Origin: Deltaproteobacteria bacterium RIFCSPLOWO2_02_56_12
Lineage (GTDB): Bacteria; Desulfobacterota; Binatia; UBA9968
Direction: 5' to 3'
NCBI GenBank assembly: GCA_001799045.1
Contig: MGRY01000097.1
Span: 1 to 8,417, forward strand
DNA: 8,417 nt
Positions within the stretch are counted from its first letter, which is position 1; each line of letters opens with the position of its first letter. The position numbers and the translations under genes were made by a program. The notes beneath the pieces are model-generated. The model had not been told where the DNA came from and searched no databases. It saw only the letters and a list, made by a program, of their open reading frames with translations. Positions 1 to 6,892 of the stretch are shown piece after piece.

Positions 1-690
1 CAGCTTGCCCAGGCCATTAGGGAGGGCAAGGTCGATCTCTTCCATGACAGCGTTGTGCCCATAATGGTGCTGTCCAGGTGGACAGGTTCCATCCCTATTT
101 TAAGGCAGTGGAAGTATGAAGAGGCTGACTATTACAGTGTCATCCTGGTTAGGAAGGATAGCGGCATCAATAGTCTAAGTGATTTGAAGGGTAGAGTCAT
201 CGCGTTTGACGAGCCTCATTCGACCTCTGCGCACATTCTTCCCCGCATGCTCTTAGCTGAGAAGCAGCTCAAACTGGTTCAGGTCATCGCCCCTGGAGGA
301 GCTGAACCGGATGCGGTGGGTTTTATTCATAGCAGCGATGATAATGCGCCCCATCTATTGGTCCTCGGTAAAGTCGATGCCGCTGCGACATCCCATAGGG
401 AATTTCAAATCCTAAGGCCGGAGATTCGAGACGGGCTCAAAATTATTGCCAGGACAAAGTCCGTCCCGCGACAGGTCATCTCGGTACGCAAGGATCTCGA
501 CCCTAAGATAGTTGCAGCCCTTAGAGAGATATTAATCAATATGGATAAAGATCCAGAAGGTCAAGCGGCACTGAAGGGACAGCAGAGAACAACTAAGATC
601 GACAAGATCCCCCCAGGATCCCTGGAGCACCTTAAAGATATAGAAAGGTTCATTTTTTCCTCCCTCGGGAAACAGGTTGATTCGTGGTAG
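1..690 (+). CDS. PhnD-like periplasmic substrate-binding protein, 5'-truncated by the window edge
   Basis: The reading frame is open from base 1, so the start codon and any signal peptide lie outside the window; the GTG at 55 is internal. The visible 229 residues fit the C-terminal two thirds of a PhnD/phosphonate-phosphite type solute-binding protein. There is a 'GKVDLFHDS' segment, then 'SLSDLKGRVIAFDEPHSTSA' followed by P and a Leu-rich helix, which matches the family's 'L.GK.vAF.dP.STSG..P...L' signature. A later 'VLGKVDAAATSHREF' corresponds to the usual 'V..G.vDaaa' ligand-lobe motif. The end (GSLEHLKDIERFIFSSLGKQ) is helical. No ABC permease or ATPase follows on this strand; a sensor kinase starts 9 bases after the stop. 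The protein may therefore serve sensing rather than transport (inference). The ligand is unknown; phosphonate, phosphite or an unrelated oxyanion or organic ligand are all possible. Confidence 0.85.
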   Translation, partial: QLAQAIREGKVDLFHDSVVPIMVLSRWTGSIPILRQWKYEEADYYSVILVRKDSGINSLSDLKGRVIAFDEPHSTSAHILPRMLLAEKQLKLVQVIAPGGAEPDAVGFIHSSDDNAPHLLVLGKVDAAATSHREFQILRPEIRDGLKIIARTKSVPRQVISVRKDLDPKIVAALREILINMDKDPEGQAALKGQQRTTKIDKIPPGSLEHLKDIERFIFSSLGKQVDSW

Positions 691-699
691 CGATCCCCT

Positions 700-2172
700 A
701 TGGTTCCAAGGATTAAACTTGGCCTCAAGCTGAGGGTTTTTCTCTCCGTTGCACTTTTCTATCTGGCCGCCTTAGGTACACTCACCTATTTGACCATTCG
801 CTCTCAGAAGAATCTCCTGTTAGAGCAAATGGGTGACAGGGCTAGGACCGCTATTAACCTAATGGAGTTAAGCGTCGCGCCTCCTCTCTATAAGTGGGAT
901 ATTCGTACTCTCAGGATTGTTGTTGTGGAGGCCAAGTCTCTACGTGGCGTGGAATATGCGTATGTGTTTAACGCCGAAGGCAGGATTGTTGCAGACTTTC
1001 ACGAGATGGAAGAAGAGCTTTTCTCGGTCTTCACCGATGAGTTCGGGCAGAGGGCCATAAAATCTGATGAGACTCTTGTGGATGTCGACCACAAAAAAGG
1101 GATCTTGGATGTTTCCAAGCCGGTGATCTTGGGTCATGAAAAGCTGGGGGGAATCCGGCTAGGGTTCGACCTCAAGCCGATGTTTGATGAGATGAAACAG
1201 GTTACCGTCAAAGCTCTACTGATTTCGGTGGGGATATTTCTGCTCGGGTTGCTGGTCATCTTTGGCATCGCATCGAGGATGACAAGACCCATAGAGCAGT
1301 TGACTGTAGCGGCAAAACGCATTGAGCAGGGCGATCTTCAATATAGGGTTGGCCTCAAAAGGAGTGATGAGATCGGGAGCCTCGCGTCAGCCTTTGACCA
1401 GATGGCCGAACGCATTATGCATAGGGAAGGGGAGCTCAAGCAGTCCCAGGACCTAATCCGGCGGGCGGATCGTCTCTCTTCTTTGGGGATGTTGACCGCC
1501 GGCCTGGCCCATGAGATTCGCAATCCCTTGGTAGCGATCCGGACCTTTACGCAGCTTCTGCCCGAGCGCTATCAAGACCCGGAATTTCGCAACAGCTTCC
1601 AGGCCGTGGCGCTCAAAGAGGTGGACCGGATATGCGGCCTGGTCAACGATCTCCTAAGCTTCGCGCGTCCTTCGATACCGAATGTTTCGGCGGAGGACGT
1701 CAACGAAATCGTCGAGGGCATCGTGCGCATCCTCGAGACCGAGGCCAAAGAAAAAGAGATTCAGATCTATCGCCGATTTGGCGCTCATCTACCGAAAATT
1801 TTTATTGACAAAGAACAGATAAAACAGGTATCCATGAATATCATTCTTAACGCGCTTCAATCGATTGAGGGTCGAGGGGTGGTGGAGGTGTCAACGCGGC
1901 TTTTCACCAAGAACCACTCCGATCAATATATCCAAATTGAGATTCGAGATTCCGGTGCGGGAATCCCAGGAGGGGATCTGGAAAATATCTTTAACCCTTT
2001 CTTCACTACTAAAAAAGATGGGGGCGGGCTGGGTCTCTCCATCTCCCATCAAATTGTCCAGGAGCACGGTGGTTATATCGTTGTAGAAAGTCAGGTCGGC
2101 AAGGGGGCAACTTTTTTTCTCAATCTGCCCGTTAGGCCGCCAAACCAACAAGAGGTCAAGGATCACCCTTAA
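700..2172 (+). CDS. Membrane sensor histidine kinase (two TM, HAMP, DHp, HATPase)
   Basis: This 490-residue kinase looks catalytically complete. TM1 is at about residues 13-33 and TM2 at about 170-191, enclosing an extracytoplasmic domain of roughly 135 residues. That domain has a Cache/PDC-like look ('VEYAYVFNAEGRIVADF', then 'VSKPVILGHEKLGGIRLGFD'), but the fold assignment is tentative. A HAMP linker occupies about 190-242 (RPIEQL, DEIGSLASAFDQM). The H-box 'LAHEIRNPL' places the phosphohistidine at H271. The ATPase has N-box N380/N384, G1 'DSGAGI' (D417), F-box 'FFTTKK' and G2 'GGGLGLS' (441-447). The H-box style is that of the NtrB/AtoS/ZraS group, which fits the NtrC-type regulator two genes downstream. 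No clear Shine-Dalgarno precedes ATG 700, and the 9-base gap from the binding-protein stop suggests translational coupling. Likely role: the kinase of the locus, possibly reading the ligand state of the neighbouring binding protein. Confidence 0.93.
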   Translation: MVPRIKLGLKLRVFLSVALFYLAALGTLTYLTIRSQKNLLLEQMGDRARTAINLMELSVAPPLYKWDIRTLRIVVVEAKSLRGVEYAYVFNAEGRIVADFHEMEEELFSVFTDEFGQRAIKSDETLVDVDHKKGILDVSKPVILGHEKLGGIRLGFDLKPMFDEMKQVTVKALLISVGIFLLGLLVIFGIASRMTRPIEQLTVAAKRIEQGDLQYRVGLKRSDEIGSLASAFDQMAERIMHREGELKQSQDLIRRADRLSSLGMLTAGLAHEIRNPLVAIRTFTQLLPERYQDPEFRNSFQAVALKEVDRICGLVNDLLSFARPSIPNVSAEDVNEIVEGIVRILETEAKEKEIQIYRRFGAHLPKIFIDKEQIKQVSMNIILNALQSIEGRGVVEVSTRLFTKNHSDQYIQIEIRDSGAGIPGGDLENIFNPFFTTKKDGGGLGLSISHQIVQEHGGYIVVESQVGKGATFFLNLPVRPPNQQEVKDHP

Positions 2173-2176
2173 GTTC

Positions 2177-4081
2177 ATGAAGAGAATTCTGGTCGTTGAC
2201 GAATCTCCGGCAGTTCGGGAGACGCTCCGTCTAATCCTGGGGCGTGATTTTACTGTTGCCCAACGCCCGTTCCTTCCCAATGATGATCTCTCCGTCTTTG
2301 AGGGGGAGCCGGATCTTCTAATCCTCGGAATTCCCCCCGAACTGGGCGCCGAATCTGCTGTCGTCGGCAAGATCACCTCTCGGTTTTCCTGCCCTGTCCT
2401 CCTCCTTCTGGACTCGAAATCCGCAGCGGACCTCTGGAGCGGACTCGGGAGAGTGGAGTGCCTCGTCAAGCCTTTTAACCCCTACGAATTGAAGCAAAAA
2501 GTGGAACGGCTTATAAGTCGATCTTCTATCCTCTCGCAACCTTCAAGCCCGAGCCTTTCCGGGGACAGCCGAGTCGCCCATTATCTCGATTTTCCCTATC
2601 TTTCCGAATCGACCTCTGCCCTAGCCAAGCGATATGCCCTGACAACTCTTCCCATACTGATTTTGGGAGAGGTGGGGTGCGGCCAGGAGCGATTAGCCAG
2701 GGCCCTCTATTCCCTAAACGATAATGTCGGGGCTTGGATTGCCGCCTACCCTCCGGAGCTCACTAAAGAGCACCTGCTCGGGCGGCTTGCCCGGTTATCG
2801 CATAGAGAGGAAGGAATTTCTCAGCGCGTTACTCTTTTTCTCAGCGGCCTGGAGACGCTCCAACCTTCGGCTCAGTCTTTCCTCTTGGGTTTCCTGGAAG
2901 ACGAGGAGGAAAAGGGAAGGCAATTTTGGATTCTTTCCACCTCCCAGGAGGATTTGTTAGAGAAAGTGTATCGGGGAGAGTTTTTACACCCGCTCTATTA
3001 CCGTGTGGCAACGTTGACGCTTCGCCTGCACCCTCTCAGGGAAAGACGGAATGACATACCCACCCTTGCCGCCTCGCTGGCCCAAGGATATGGCGAGAAG
3101 CTCAATCTGGGAAAAGCGGGTTTTTCCGCCGAGGCGATGGAGCGCCTTTGTAACTATCTTTGGTTTGGCAACTTAAATGAAATGGAGACCGTGATCGCCA
3201 GGACGCTAGCCGTTCACAGAAAGGAGACGATCGAGGCCTCAGATCTGGTTCTTGGCCCGGGTATGGAAGAAAACCAAATCTTTTCACCCCCCGTTTCGAA
3301 AGAAGAGCCTGCTGCTCAAGAGAAGCCGATTGCTCAAGAGGTGATGCCGGTGGAGGAGAAGGAAAAAAGCGTTCCCAGCGCTCCGCCTCCGGAAGAGAAG
3401 AAACCCCAGGCTGTTCCCAGGGCAGCCAACGGGGATTCCCCGGATATGAAGGTGCTAATCACCGAGCTGGCCCATGAGCTGAAGAATCCTATGGTTACCA
3501 TCAAAACCTTCGCTCAGCTCCTGGGAGACCGGTTTGACGATGCGGCCTTCCGTGTCCGTTTCCAGGAAACGGTCGGCAACGACATCGAGCGCATGGATGA
3601 GTTGTTGGAGGCCATGCTGGACTTCTCGCGCTTTACCCATCCTGCCGTCGAGAGAATTCCTCTCTACGAGCAACTGCGCCGTGTCTTGGAGGAAATCGTC
3701 CCGGAGTGCATCAAGAGGGGGGCCACCATACGCTGGGGGAGAACGGCGGAGGCGGGAGAGATTTTTGCTGACGAGGCGCAATTCCGCTATGCGTTTAGAA
3801 ATGTCCTTCGAACCGTTCTCGCCCAGCTCAAGCCCGGGGGTGAAATCCAGATTGATGTGGAGGGGGAGGGGAGAGTGGCCGTTTCCTATATTCCGGAGGG
3901 GGGGCGGATAGGCCCGTTCGTCCAGTACCTCGATATCTCTTCATCGGGGCTGGAAGAGGAGACCCTTCCGCTCCGGATTCTTCTTGCCAAGATCCTGCTG
4001 GAGAGAAACGGGGGAGGGATCAAGGTCAGCCATCTGGAGGGCGGAAAAGTGCTAATCCGAGCGGAAGTCCCGGTGGGTTAG
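2177..4081 (+). CDS. Multi-pseudodomain signalling protein: degenerate receiver, degenerate sigma-54 AAA+, linker, DHp, degenerate HATPase
   Basis: The protein has 634 residues. Residues 1-113 are receiver-like: acidic D8/E9 and K98 (VKPF) remain, but the phosphoacceptor position reads 'DLLILGIPPE' (G51), and the Thr position is hydrophobic (L78). Residues 135-360 follow an NtrC-type AAA+ domain with Walker A changed to 'GEVGCGQE' (Lys to Q170), Walker B 'LFLSG' in place of 'LFLDE' (S223, G224), no GAFTGA loop, the first arginine finger replaced (L270; R276 kept) and sensor II 'GNLNE' in place of 'GNVRE' (N334). 'PLRERRNDIP' is preserved. Residues 361-424 are a Pro/Glu/Lys/Ala-rich linker. 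Residues 425-487 are a DHp with intact 'LAHELKNPM' (H433). Residues 500-634 resemble HATPase, but G1 reads 'PEGGR', the G2 glycines are gone ('ETLPLR') and the second N-box Asn is T546. There is no HTH, so it is unlikely to bind DNA. The 4-base gap after the kinase stop implies coupling. Likely a scaffold, phosphoacceptor or modulator (inference). Confidence 0.85.
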   Translation: MKRILVVDESPAVRETLRLILGRDFTVAQRPFLPNDDLSVFEGEPDLLILGIPPELGAESAVVGKITSRFSCPVLLLLDSKSAADLWSGLGRVECLVKPFNPYELKQKVERLISRSSILSQPSSPSLSGDSRVAHYLDFPYLSESTSALAKRYALTTLPILILGEVGCGQERLARALYSLNDNVGAWIAAYPPELTKEHLLGRLARLSHREEGISQRVTLFLSGLETLQPSAQSFLLGFLEDEEEKGRQFWILSTSQEDLLEKVYRGEFLHPLYYRVATLTLRLHPLRERRNDIPTLAASLAQGYGEKLNLGKAGFSAEAMERLCNYLWFGNLNEMETVIARTLAVHRKETIEASDLVLGPGMEENQIFSPPVSKEEPAAQEKPIAQEVMPVEEKEKSVPSAPPPEEKKPQAVPRAANGDSPDMKVLITELAHELKNPMVTIKTFAQLLGDRFDDAAFRVRFQETVGNDIERMDELLEAMLDFSRFTHPAVERIPLYEQLRRVLEEIVPECIKRGATIRWGRTAEAGEIFADEAQFRYAFRNVLRTVLAQLKPGGEIQIDVEGEGRVAVSYIPEGGRIGPFVQYLDISSSGLEEETLPLRILLAKILLERNGGGIKVSHLEGGKVLIRAEVPVG

Positions 4082-4099
4082 ACGAGATCGGAAAAAGCG

Positions 4100-5506
4100 A
4101 TGAGCCAACCGTCCCTGCTGATTGTCGATGATGAAGCCGGCGTGAGGGAGTCCATCCGCCTTATCTTCAATAAGGACATTCGGCTCTTAGAGGCGAAATC
4201 CAGCGCCGAGGCGATCCAGAGGGTCCAAGAGGAAAAGCCCGAGATCATCCTCCTGGACATCCTGATGCCTGGCGCTAACGGCCTTGATACGCTCAAGAAA
4301 ATCAAGTCGATCCATCCTGCGGCTCAAGTAATCATGCTGACGGCGCTGAACACCGCTCGCACCGCTTTTACCGCAAAGGAATCCGGCGCCTTTGACTATG
4401 TCACCAAACCCTTCGACGTCGATGAGCTTCGCCTGAGAGTGAGTCGCGCCCTGGAGAAAACGCAACTCTCCCGTGAATTGGAGCGTCTCAGAGCAGAGGT
4501 GGGGTCGAAATACGGCATCGAGAACATCGTCGGAAAGTCCAAGCCGATGCTGGACATCTACAAGGTCGTGAGTATGGTGGCGGGGAAGAAAAGCACGGTT
4601 CTGATCACCGGCGAGAGCGGGACCGGGAAAGAGCTGATCGCCCGCGCCATCCATTATAACAGCGATCGGCGCGCCAAGCCGTTTGTGGTGGTGAACTGCG
4701 CTGCCCTGCCGGACACCCTCATCGAAAGCGAACTCTTTGGCTATGAAAGAGGGGCCTTCACCAACGCCCATCAACGCAAGATCGGCCATTTTGAATCGGC
4801 GCACGGCGGGACCCTCTTCCTCGATGAGATCGGAGAGCTCGAGTTAGGGACCCAGGCCAAGTTCCTGAGAGCCGTTGAGACCGAGACTTTCACCCGCCTT
4901 GGAGGGACCGAAGAGATCAAAGTGGACGTTCGGGTTGTTGCGGCCAGCAACCAAGACCTGGAGAAGCTGGCGGGCACCGGAGAATTCCGCCGCGACCTCT
5001 TTTACCGCCTCAACGTGGTTTCTCTGCGCCTCCCGCCCCTGAGAGAGAGGGGGGAGGATATCCCTTTGCTGCTGGATCATTTCCTCAGGCTCAAGGCGCA
5101 GGAAAACTCTACGTCTCCCAAGACCCTCTCGGCGGAAGTAGTAGATTGTATGATGTCTTATCCATGGCCTGGAAATGTTAGAGAGCTGGAGAATCTCGTC
5201 GAGCGGCTCACCATTTTGTCTCCCCATGAGAGCGTCGGGCTCGCGGATCTTCCTCAGGGAATCCGTTTTCGCGATCAGACCAGTTCATTAAAGGAAAAGG
5301 TGCTTGAGGGCTCCCATCCGCTAAGCGAGGCAGTGGATGAGTTCGAGCGTGAACTGATTCTGAAGGCCTTGCAGAAGAGCGGATTTAACCAGACCAAGGC
5401 TGCCTCCGTGTTGGGAACGAGTCGAAGGGTGCTTCGCTATAGGATGGAAAAGCTGCAGATCAGCGAGAGCGATGCCGGTCCAGAGCAAACAAAACTGTCC
5501 GGGTAG
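4100..5506 (+). CDS. NtrC-type sigma-54-dependent response regulator with a GAFTNA loop
   Basis: This is a full-length (468-residue) receiver, AAA+, Fis-HTH activator. The receiver (1-120) has the acidic D10/D11, phosphoacceptor D53 in 'ILLDILMPG', T81 and K103. The AAA+ core (about 141-370) has Walker A 'GESGTGKE' (171-178), Walker B 'LFLDEIGE' (239-246), arginine fingers R297 and R303 in 'FRRDLFYR', 'LPPLRERGEDIP' and sensor II R361 in 'PGNVRELE'. The sigma-54 contact loop reads GAFTNA (218-223) instead of GAFTGA. The C-terminus has a Fis-type HTH (about 410-452; 'NQTKAASVLGTSRRVLRYRM'). It should bind an enhancer, form hexamers when phosphorylated and remodel sigma-54 holoenzyme. A weak purine-rich site (GGAAAAA) precedes ATG 4100, 18 bases after the upstream stop. 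It is probably the output of the upstream kinase, and the sigma-54 promoter about 180 bases beyond its stop is the obvious candidate target. Confidence 0.95.
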   Translation: MSQPSLLIVDDEAGVRESIRLIFNKDIRLLEAKSSAEAIQRVQEEKPEIILLDILMPGANGLDTLKKIKSIHPAAQVIMLTALNTARTAFTAKESGAFDYVTKPFDVDELRLRVSRALEKTQLSRELERLRAEVGSKYGIENIVGKSKPMLDIYKVVSMVAGKKSTVLITGESGTGKELIARAIHYNSDRRAKPFVVVNCAALPDTLIESELFGYERGAFTNAHQRKIGHFESAHGGTLFLDEIGELELGTQAKFLRAVETETFTRLGGTEEIKVDVRVVAASNQDLEKLAGTGEFRRDLFYRLNVVSLRLPPLRERGEDIPLLLDHFLRLKAQENSTSPKTLSAEVVDCMMSYPWPGNVRELENLVERLTILSPHESVGLADLPQGIRFRDQTSSLKEKVLEGSHPLSEAVDEFERELILKALQKSGFNQTKAASVLGTSRRVLRYRMEKLQISESDAGPEQTKLSG

Positions 5507-5744
5507 TGGCCAATTCTGTCCCCTGCTTTTTTCCCTAAGAAATCACAATCCCTAGTATGAGGCGGATCGTTTCCCGCTGTATATAGGTAATTTTGCCTGT
5601 TTAAAGCGTCTTCCACCTGCCATCGCCCACAGGCCGGCTGAAGTCCATTTTTTCTTAAAATTCAAGTAGTTATGCCAATCCGCCTGCTGGCACGCCGATT
5701 GCTCATTTAGACTCCGATTTCATAATTTTCTTTGTTGGGGCCAG
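5507..5744. other. Noncoding spacer with a sigma-54 promoter and possible enhancer dyads
   Basis: No credible gene lies in these 238 bases. The region is more AT-rich than the flanking genes by eye. Besides the promoter at 5688-5703 it holds several weak symmetries: GCGG (5562-5565) facing CCGC about 8 bases on, GCCTGT (5595-5600) facing ACAGGC (5629-5634), and AGGCGGAT (5560-5567) facing ATCCGCCT (5678-5685). The first two lie roughly 100-150 bases upstream of the predicted transcription start, a normal place for activator binding sites, but none is a strong palindrome. A T-run at 5527-5532 has no convincing GC-rich stem before it. Confidence 0.6.
5688..5703 (+). promoter_or_regulatory. Sigma-54 (-24/-12) promoter
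   Basis: The sequence TGGCACGCCGATTGCT matches the sigma-54 consensus TGGCACG-N4-TTGC(A/T) at every defined position. The GG at 5689-5690 and the GC at 5701-5702 have the exact required spacing. Transcription should start near 5713-5715, leaving a leader of about 30 bases before the ATG at 5745. It points at the receiver-kinase gene and presumably also drives the stand-alone receiver behind it. The NtrC-type activator encoded immediately upstream is the natural candidate regulator. Confidence 0.88.
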
Positions 5745-6869
5745 ATGGATAAAGCCAATATTCTAATTGTTGATGACGAGATGGGGCCAAGAGAATCCCT
5801 GAAGGTGATTCTCAAACCCTACTTCAATGTTTACACGGCTGAGAGAGGGGGGCAGGCGATCGAGATCCTCAATCAGATCCCCATCGATTTAGTAACCTTG
5901 GATATGAAAATGCCCGGGCTTCCCGGAATAAAGGTGCTGGAGAAAATAAAGCAGCGCGACCCTGATATTGAAGCGATTATCATAACCGGCTATGGCTCCA
6001 TGGATACAGCTATCGAAGGGTTGAGGTTGGGGGCCTTTGACTACATAGCCAAGCCTTTTGATGTGAACCATATCCTCTCTTTGGTGCGGCGCGCGCTGGA
6101 GCGAAGAAACGCCAGATTAAAACTCAGACAGCTCAAAGCCGAATTCCTGGCCAACGTCTCTCACGAATTACGGACGCCTCTGAGTGTGGTGATCGGTTTC
6201 GTCTCCATCCTCCTGGACCGGCTCGTCGGCAAGCTTTCAGACCAGCAACAGCAGATCTTGGAGAAGGTTTACAAGAATTCCGCAGAACTCCTGGAGCTCA
6301 TCGACAACGTGCTCTGTTTGACTTCGCTAAATTCCGGCGACCTCTCGATGGCCGAGAAGGAATTCGATGTCGGGGCGATGGTCAAGGGGAGCGTAGATCG
6401 TTACCGGAAATGCCTGGAGGAAAAAGGGATTGACCTGTCCATTCAATCGCCGGCTGCGGAGGTCCGTATAGTGAGCGATCCAGGTAAGGTAAGCCGGGTC
6501 TTTCAAAATCTTCTGCATAATGCCATCAAGTTTACTCCCGGAGGGCAGATCACCGTGAAGGTGCATAGATCCATCAACCGGGGGGTGGTTGATTTGGAGA
6601 TTATAGATACCGGGATAGGAATTCCGCGCGACCAAATAGAGGTCATGTTCCAGCCGTTTCAGCAGTTGGATGGCTCTCTGCGGCGGGAATTTTCCGGATT
6701 GGGGCTGGGACTAACGGTCGCCCGCCGGCTAACCGATTTTCTCGGCGGGACCCTGGATATAAGGAGCCAGGCCAATATTGGAACCCATGTCCTTTTGAGC
6801 GTTCCTTACAAAATGGCGGCACGAGAAAACGACGCCTTCGATCAGAGGCATCAGATTACGGTATCCTAG
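5745..6869 (+). CDS. Soluble hybrid: N-terminal receiver fused to histidine kinase
   Basis: The protein has 374 residues, no signal peptide and no membrane segment, so it is cytoplasmic. The receiver (1-120) is complete: D10/D11, phosphoacceptor D53 in 'VTLDMKMPG', T81 in 'IIITGYGS' and K103 in 'AKPFDV'. A short charged helix (about 115-133) leads into a DHp with H-box 'NVSHELRTPL' (H140). The ATPase has N-box 'NLLHNAIKF' (N255/N259), G1 'DTGIGI' (D288), F-box 'MFQPFQQLDGS' and G2 'GLGLGL' (318-323). All catalytic residues are present. The receiver resembles that of the NtrC-type neighbour ('GAFDY' and 'KPFDV' in both). This receiver-first order suggests that the kinase is switched by phosphorylation of its own receiver, possibly from an upstream kinase. 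The gene follows the sigma-54 promoter; the site before ATG 5745 is weak (TTGGGGCCAG). The next gene is 23 bases on, a likely partner. Confidence 0.93.
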   Translation: MDKANILIVDDEMGPRESLKVILKPYFNVYTAERGGQAIEILNQIPIDLVTLDMKMPGLPGIKVLEKIKQRDPDIEAIIITGYGSMDTAIEGLRLGAFDYIAKPFDVNHILSLVRRALERRNARLKLRQLKAEFLANVSHELRTPLSVVIGFVSILLDRLVGKLSDQQQQILEKVYKNSAELLELIDNVLCLTSLNSGDLSMAEKEFDVGAMVKGSVDRYRKCLEEKGIDLSIQSPAAEVRIVSDPGKVSRVFQNLLHNAIKFTPGGQITVKVHRSINRGVVDLEIIDTGIGIPRDQIEVMFQPFQQLDGSLRREFSGLGLGLTVARRLTDFLGGTLDIRSQANIGTHVLLSVPYKMAARENDAFDQRHQITVS

Positions 6870-6892
6870 AATCATAGAACGGTTGGGGGGGA

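Noticed and set aside
55..57. GTG as the true start of the binding protein
   Set aside because: The frame is open to base 1 and the upstream residues (GKVDLFHDS) fit the family; the start lies outside the window.
1891..2469. 192-codon minus-strand open frame across the kinase/pseudodomain junction
   Set aside because: It is antisense to two well-supported genes, is Arg/Ser-rich and resembles no family; a shadow frame.
3893..3910. A frameshift at the G-run (3898-3904) hiding a normal G1 box of the HATPase
   Set aside because: No other frame gives a DxGxG motif here, and homologous fold residues (NGGGIKV) continue in the same frame downstream.
2177..4081. The 634-codon gene as a decaying pseudogene
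   Set aside because: The frame is uninterrupted over five regions, is tightly spaced in an operon, and the changes are focused on catalytic sites while fold motifs persist.
4187..4804. 205-codon minus-strand open frame inside the NtrC-type gene
   Set aside because: It is antisense to the receiver and AAA+ coding sequence and has no domain motif; a shadow frame.
5507..5535. Intrinsic terminator after the NtrC-type gene
   Set aside because: There is a T-run but no convincing GC-rich stem before it; read-through into the next operon cannot be excluded.
6885..6891. Seven-G tract as a phase-variable switch
   Set aside because: It is short for slipped-strand variation and lies just before the start codon, where it more simply acts as a ribosome-binding site.
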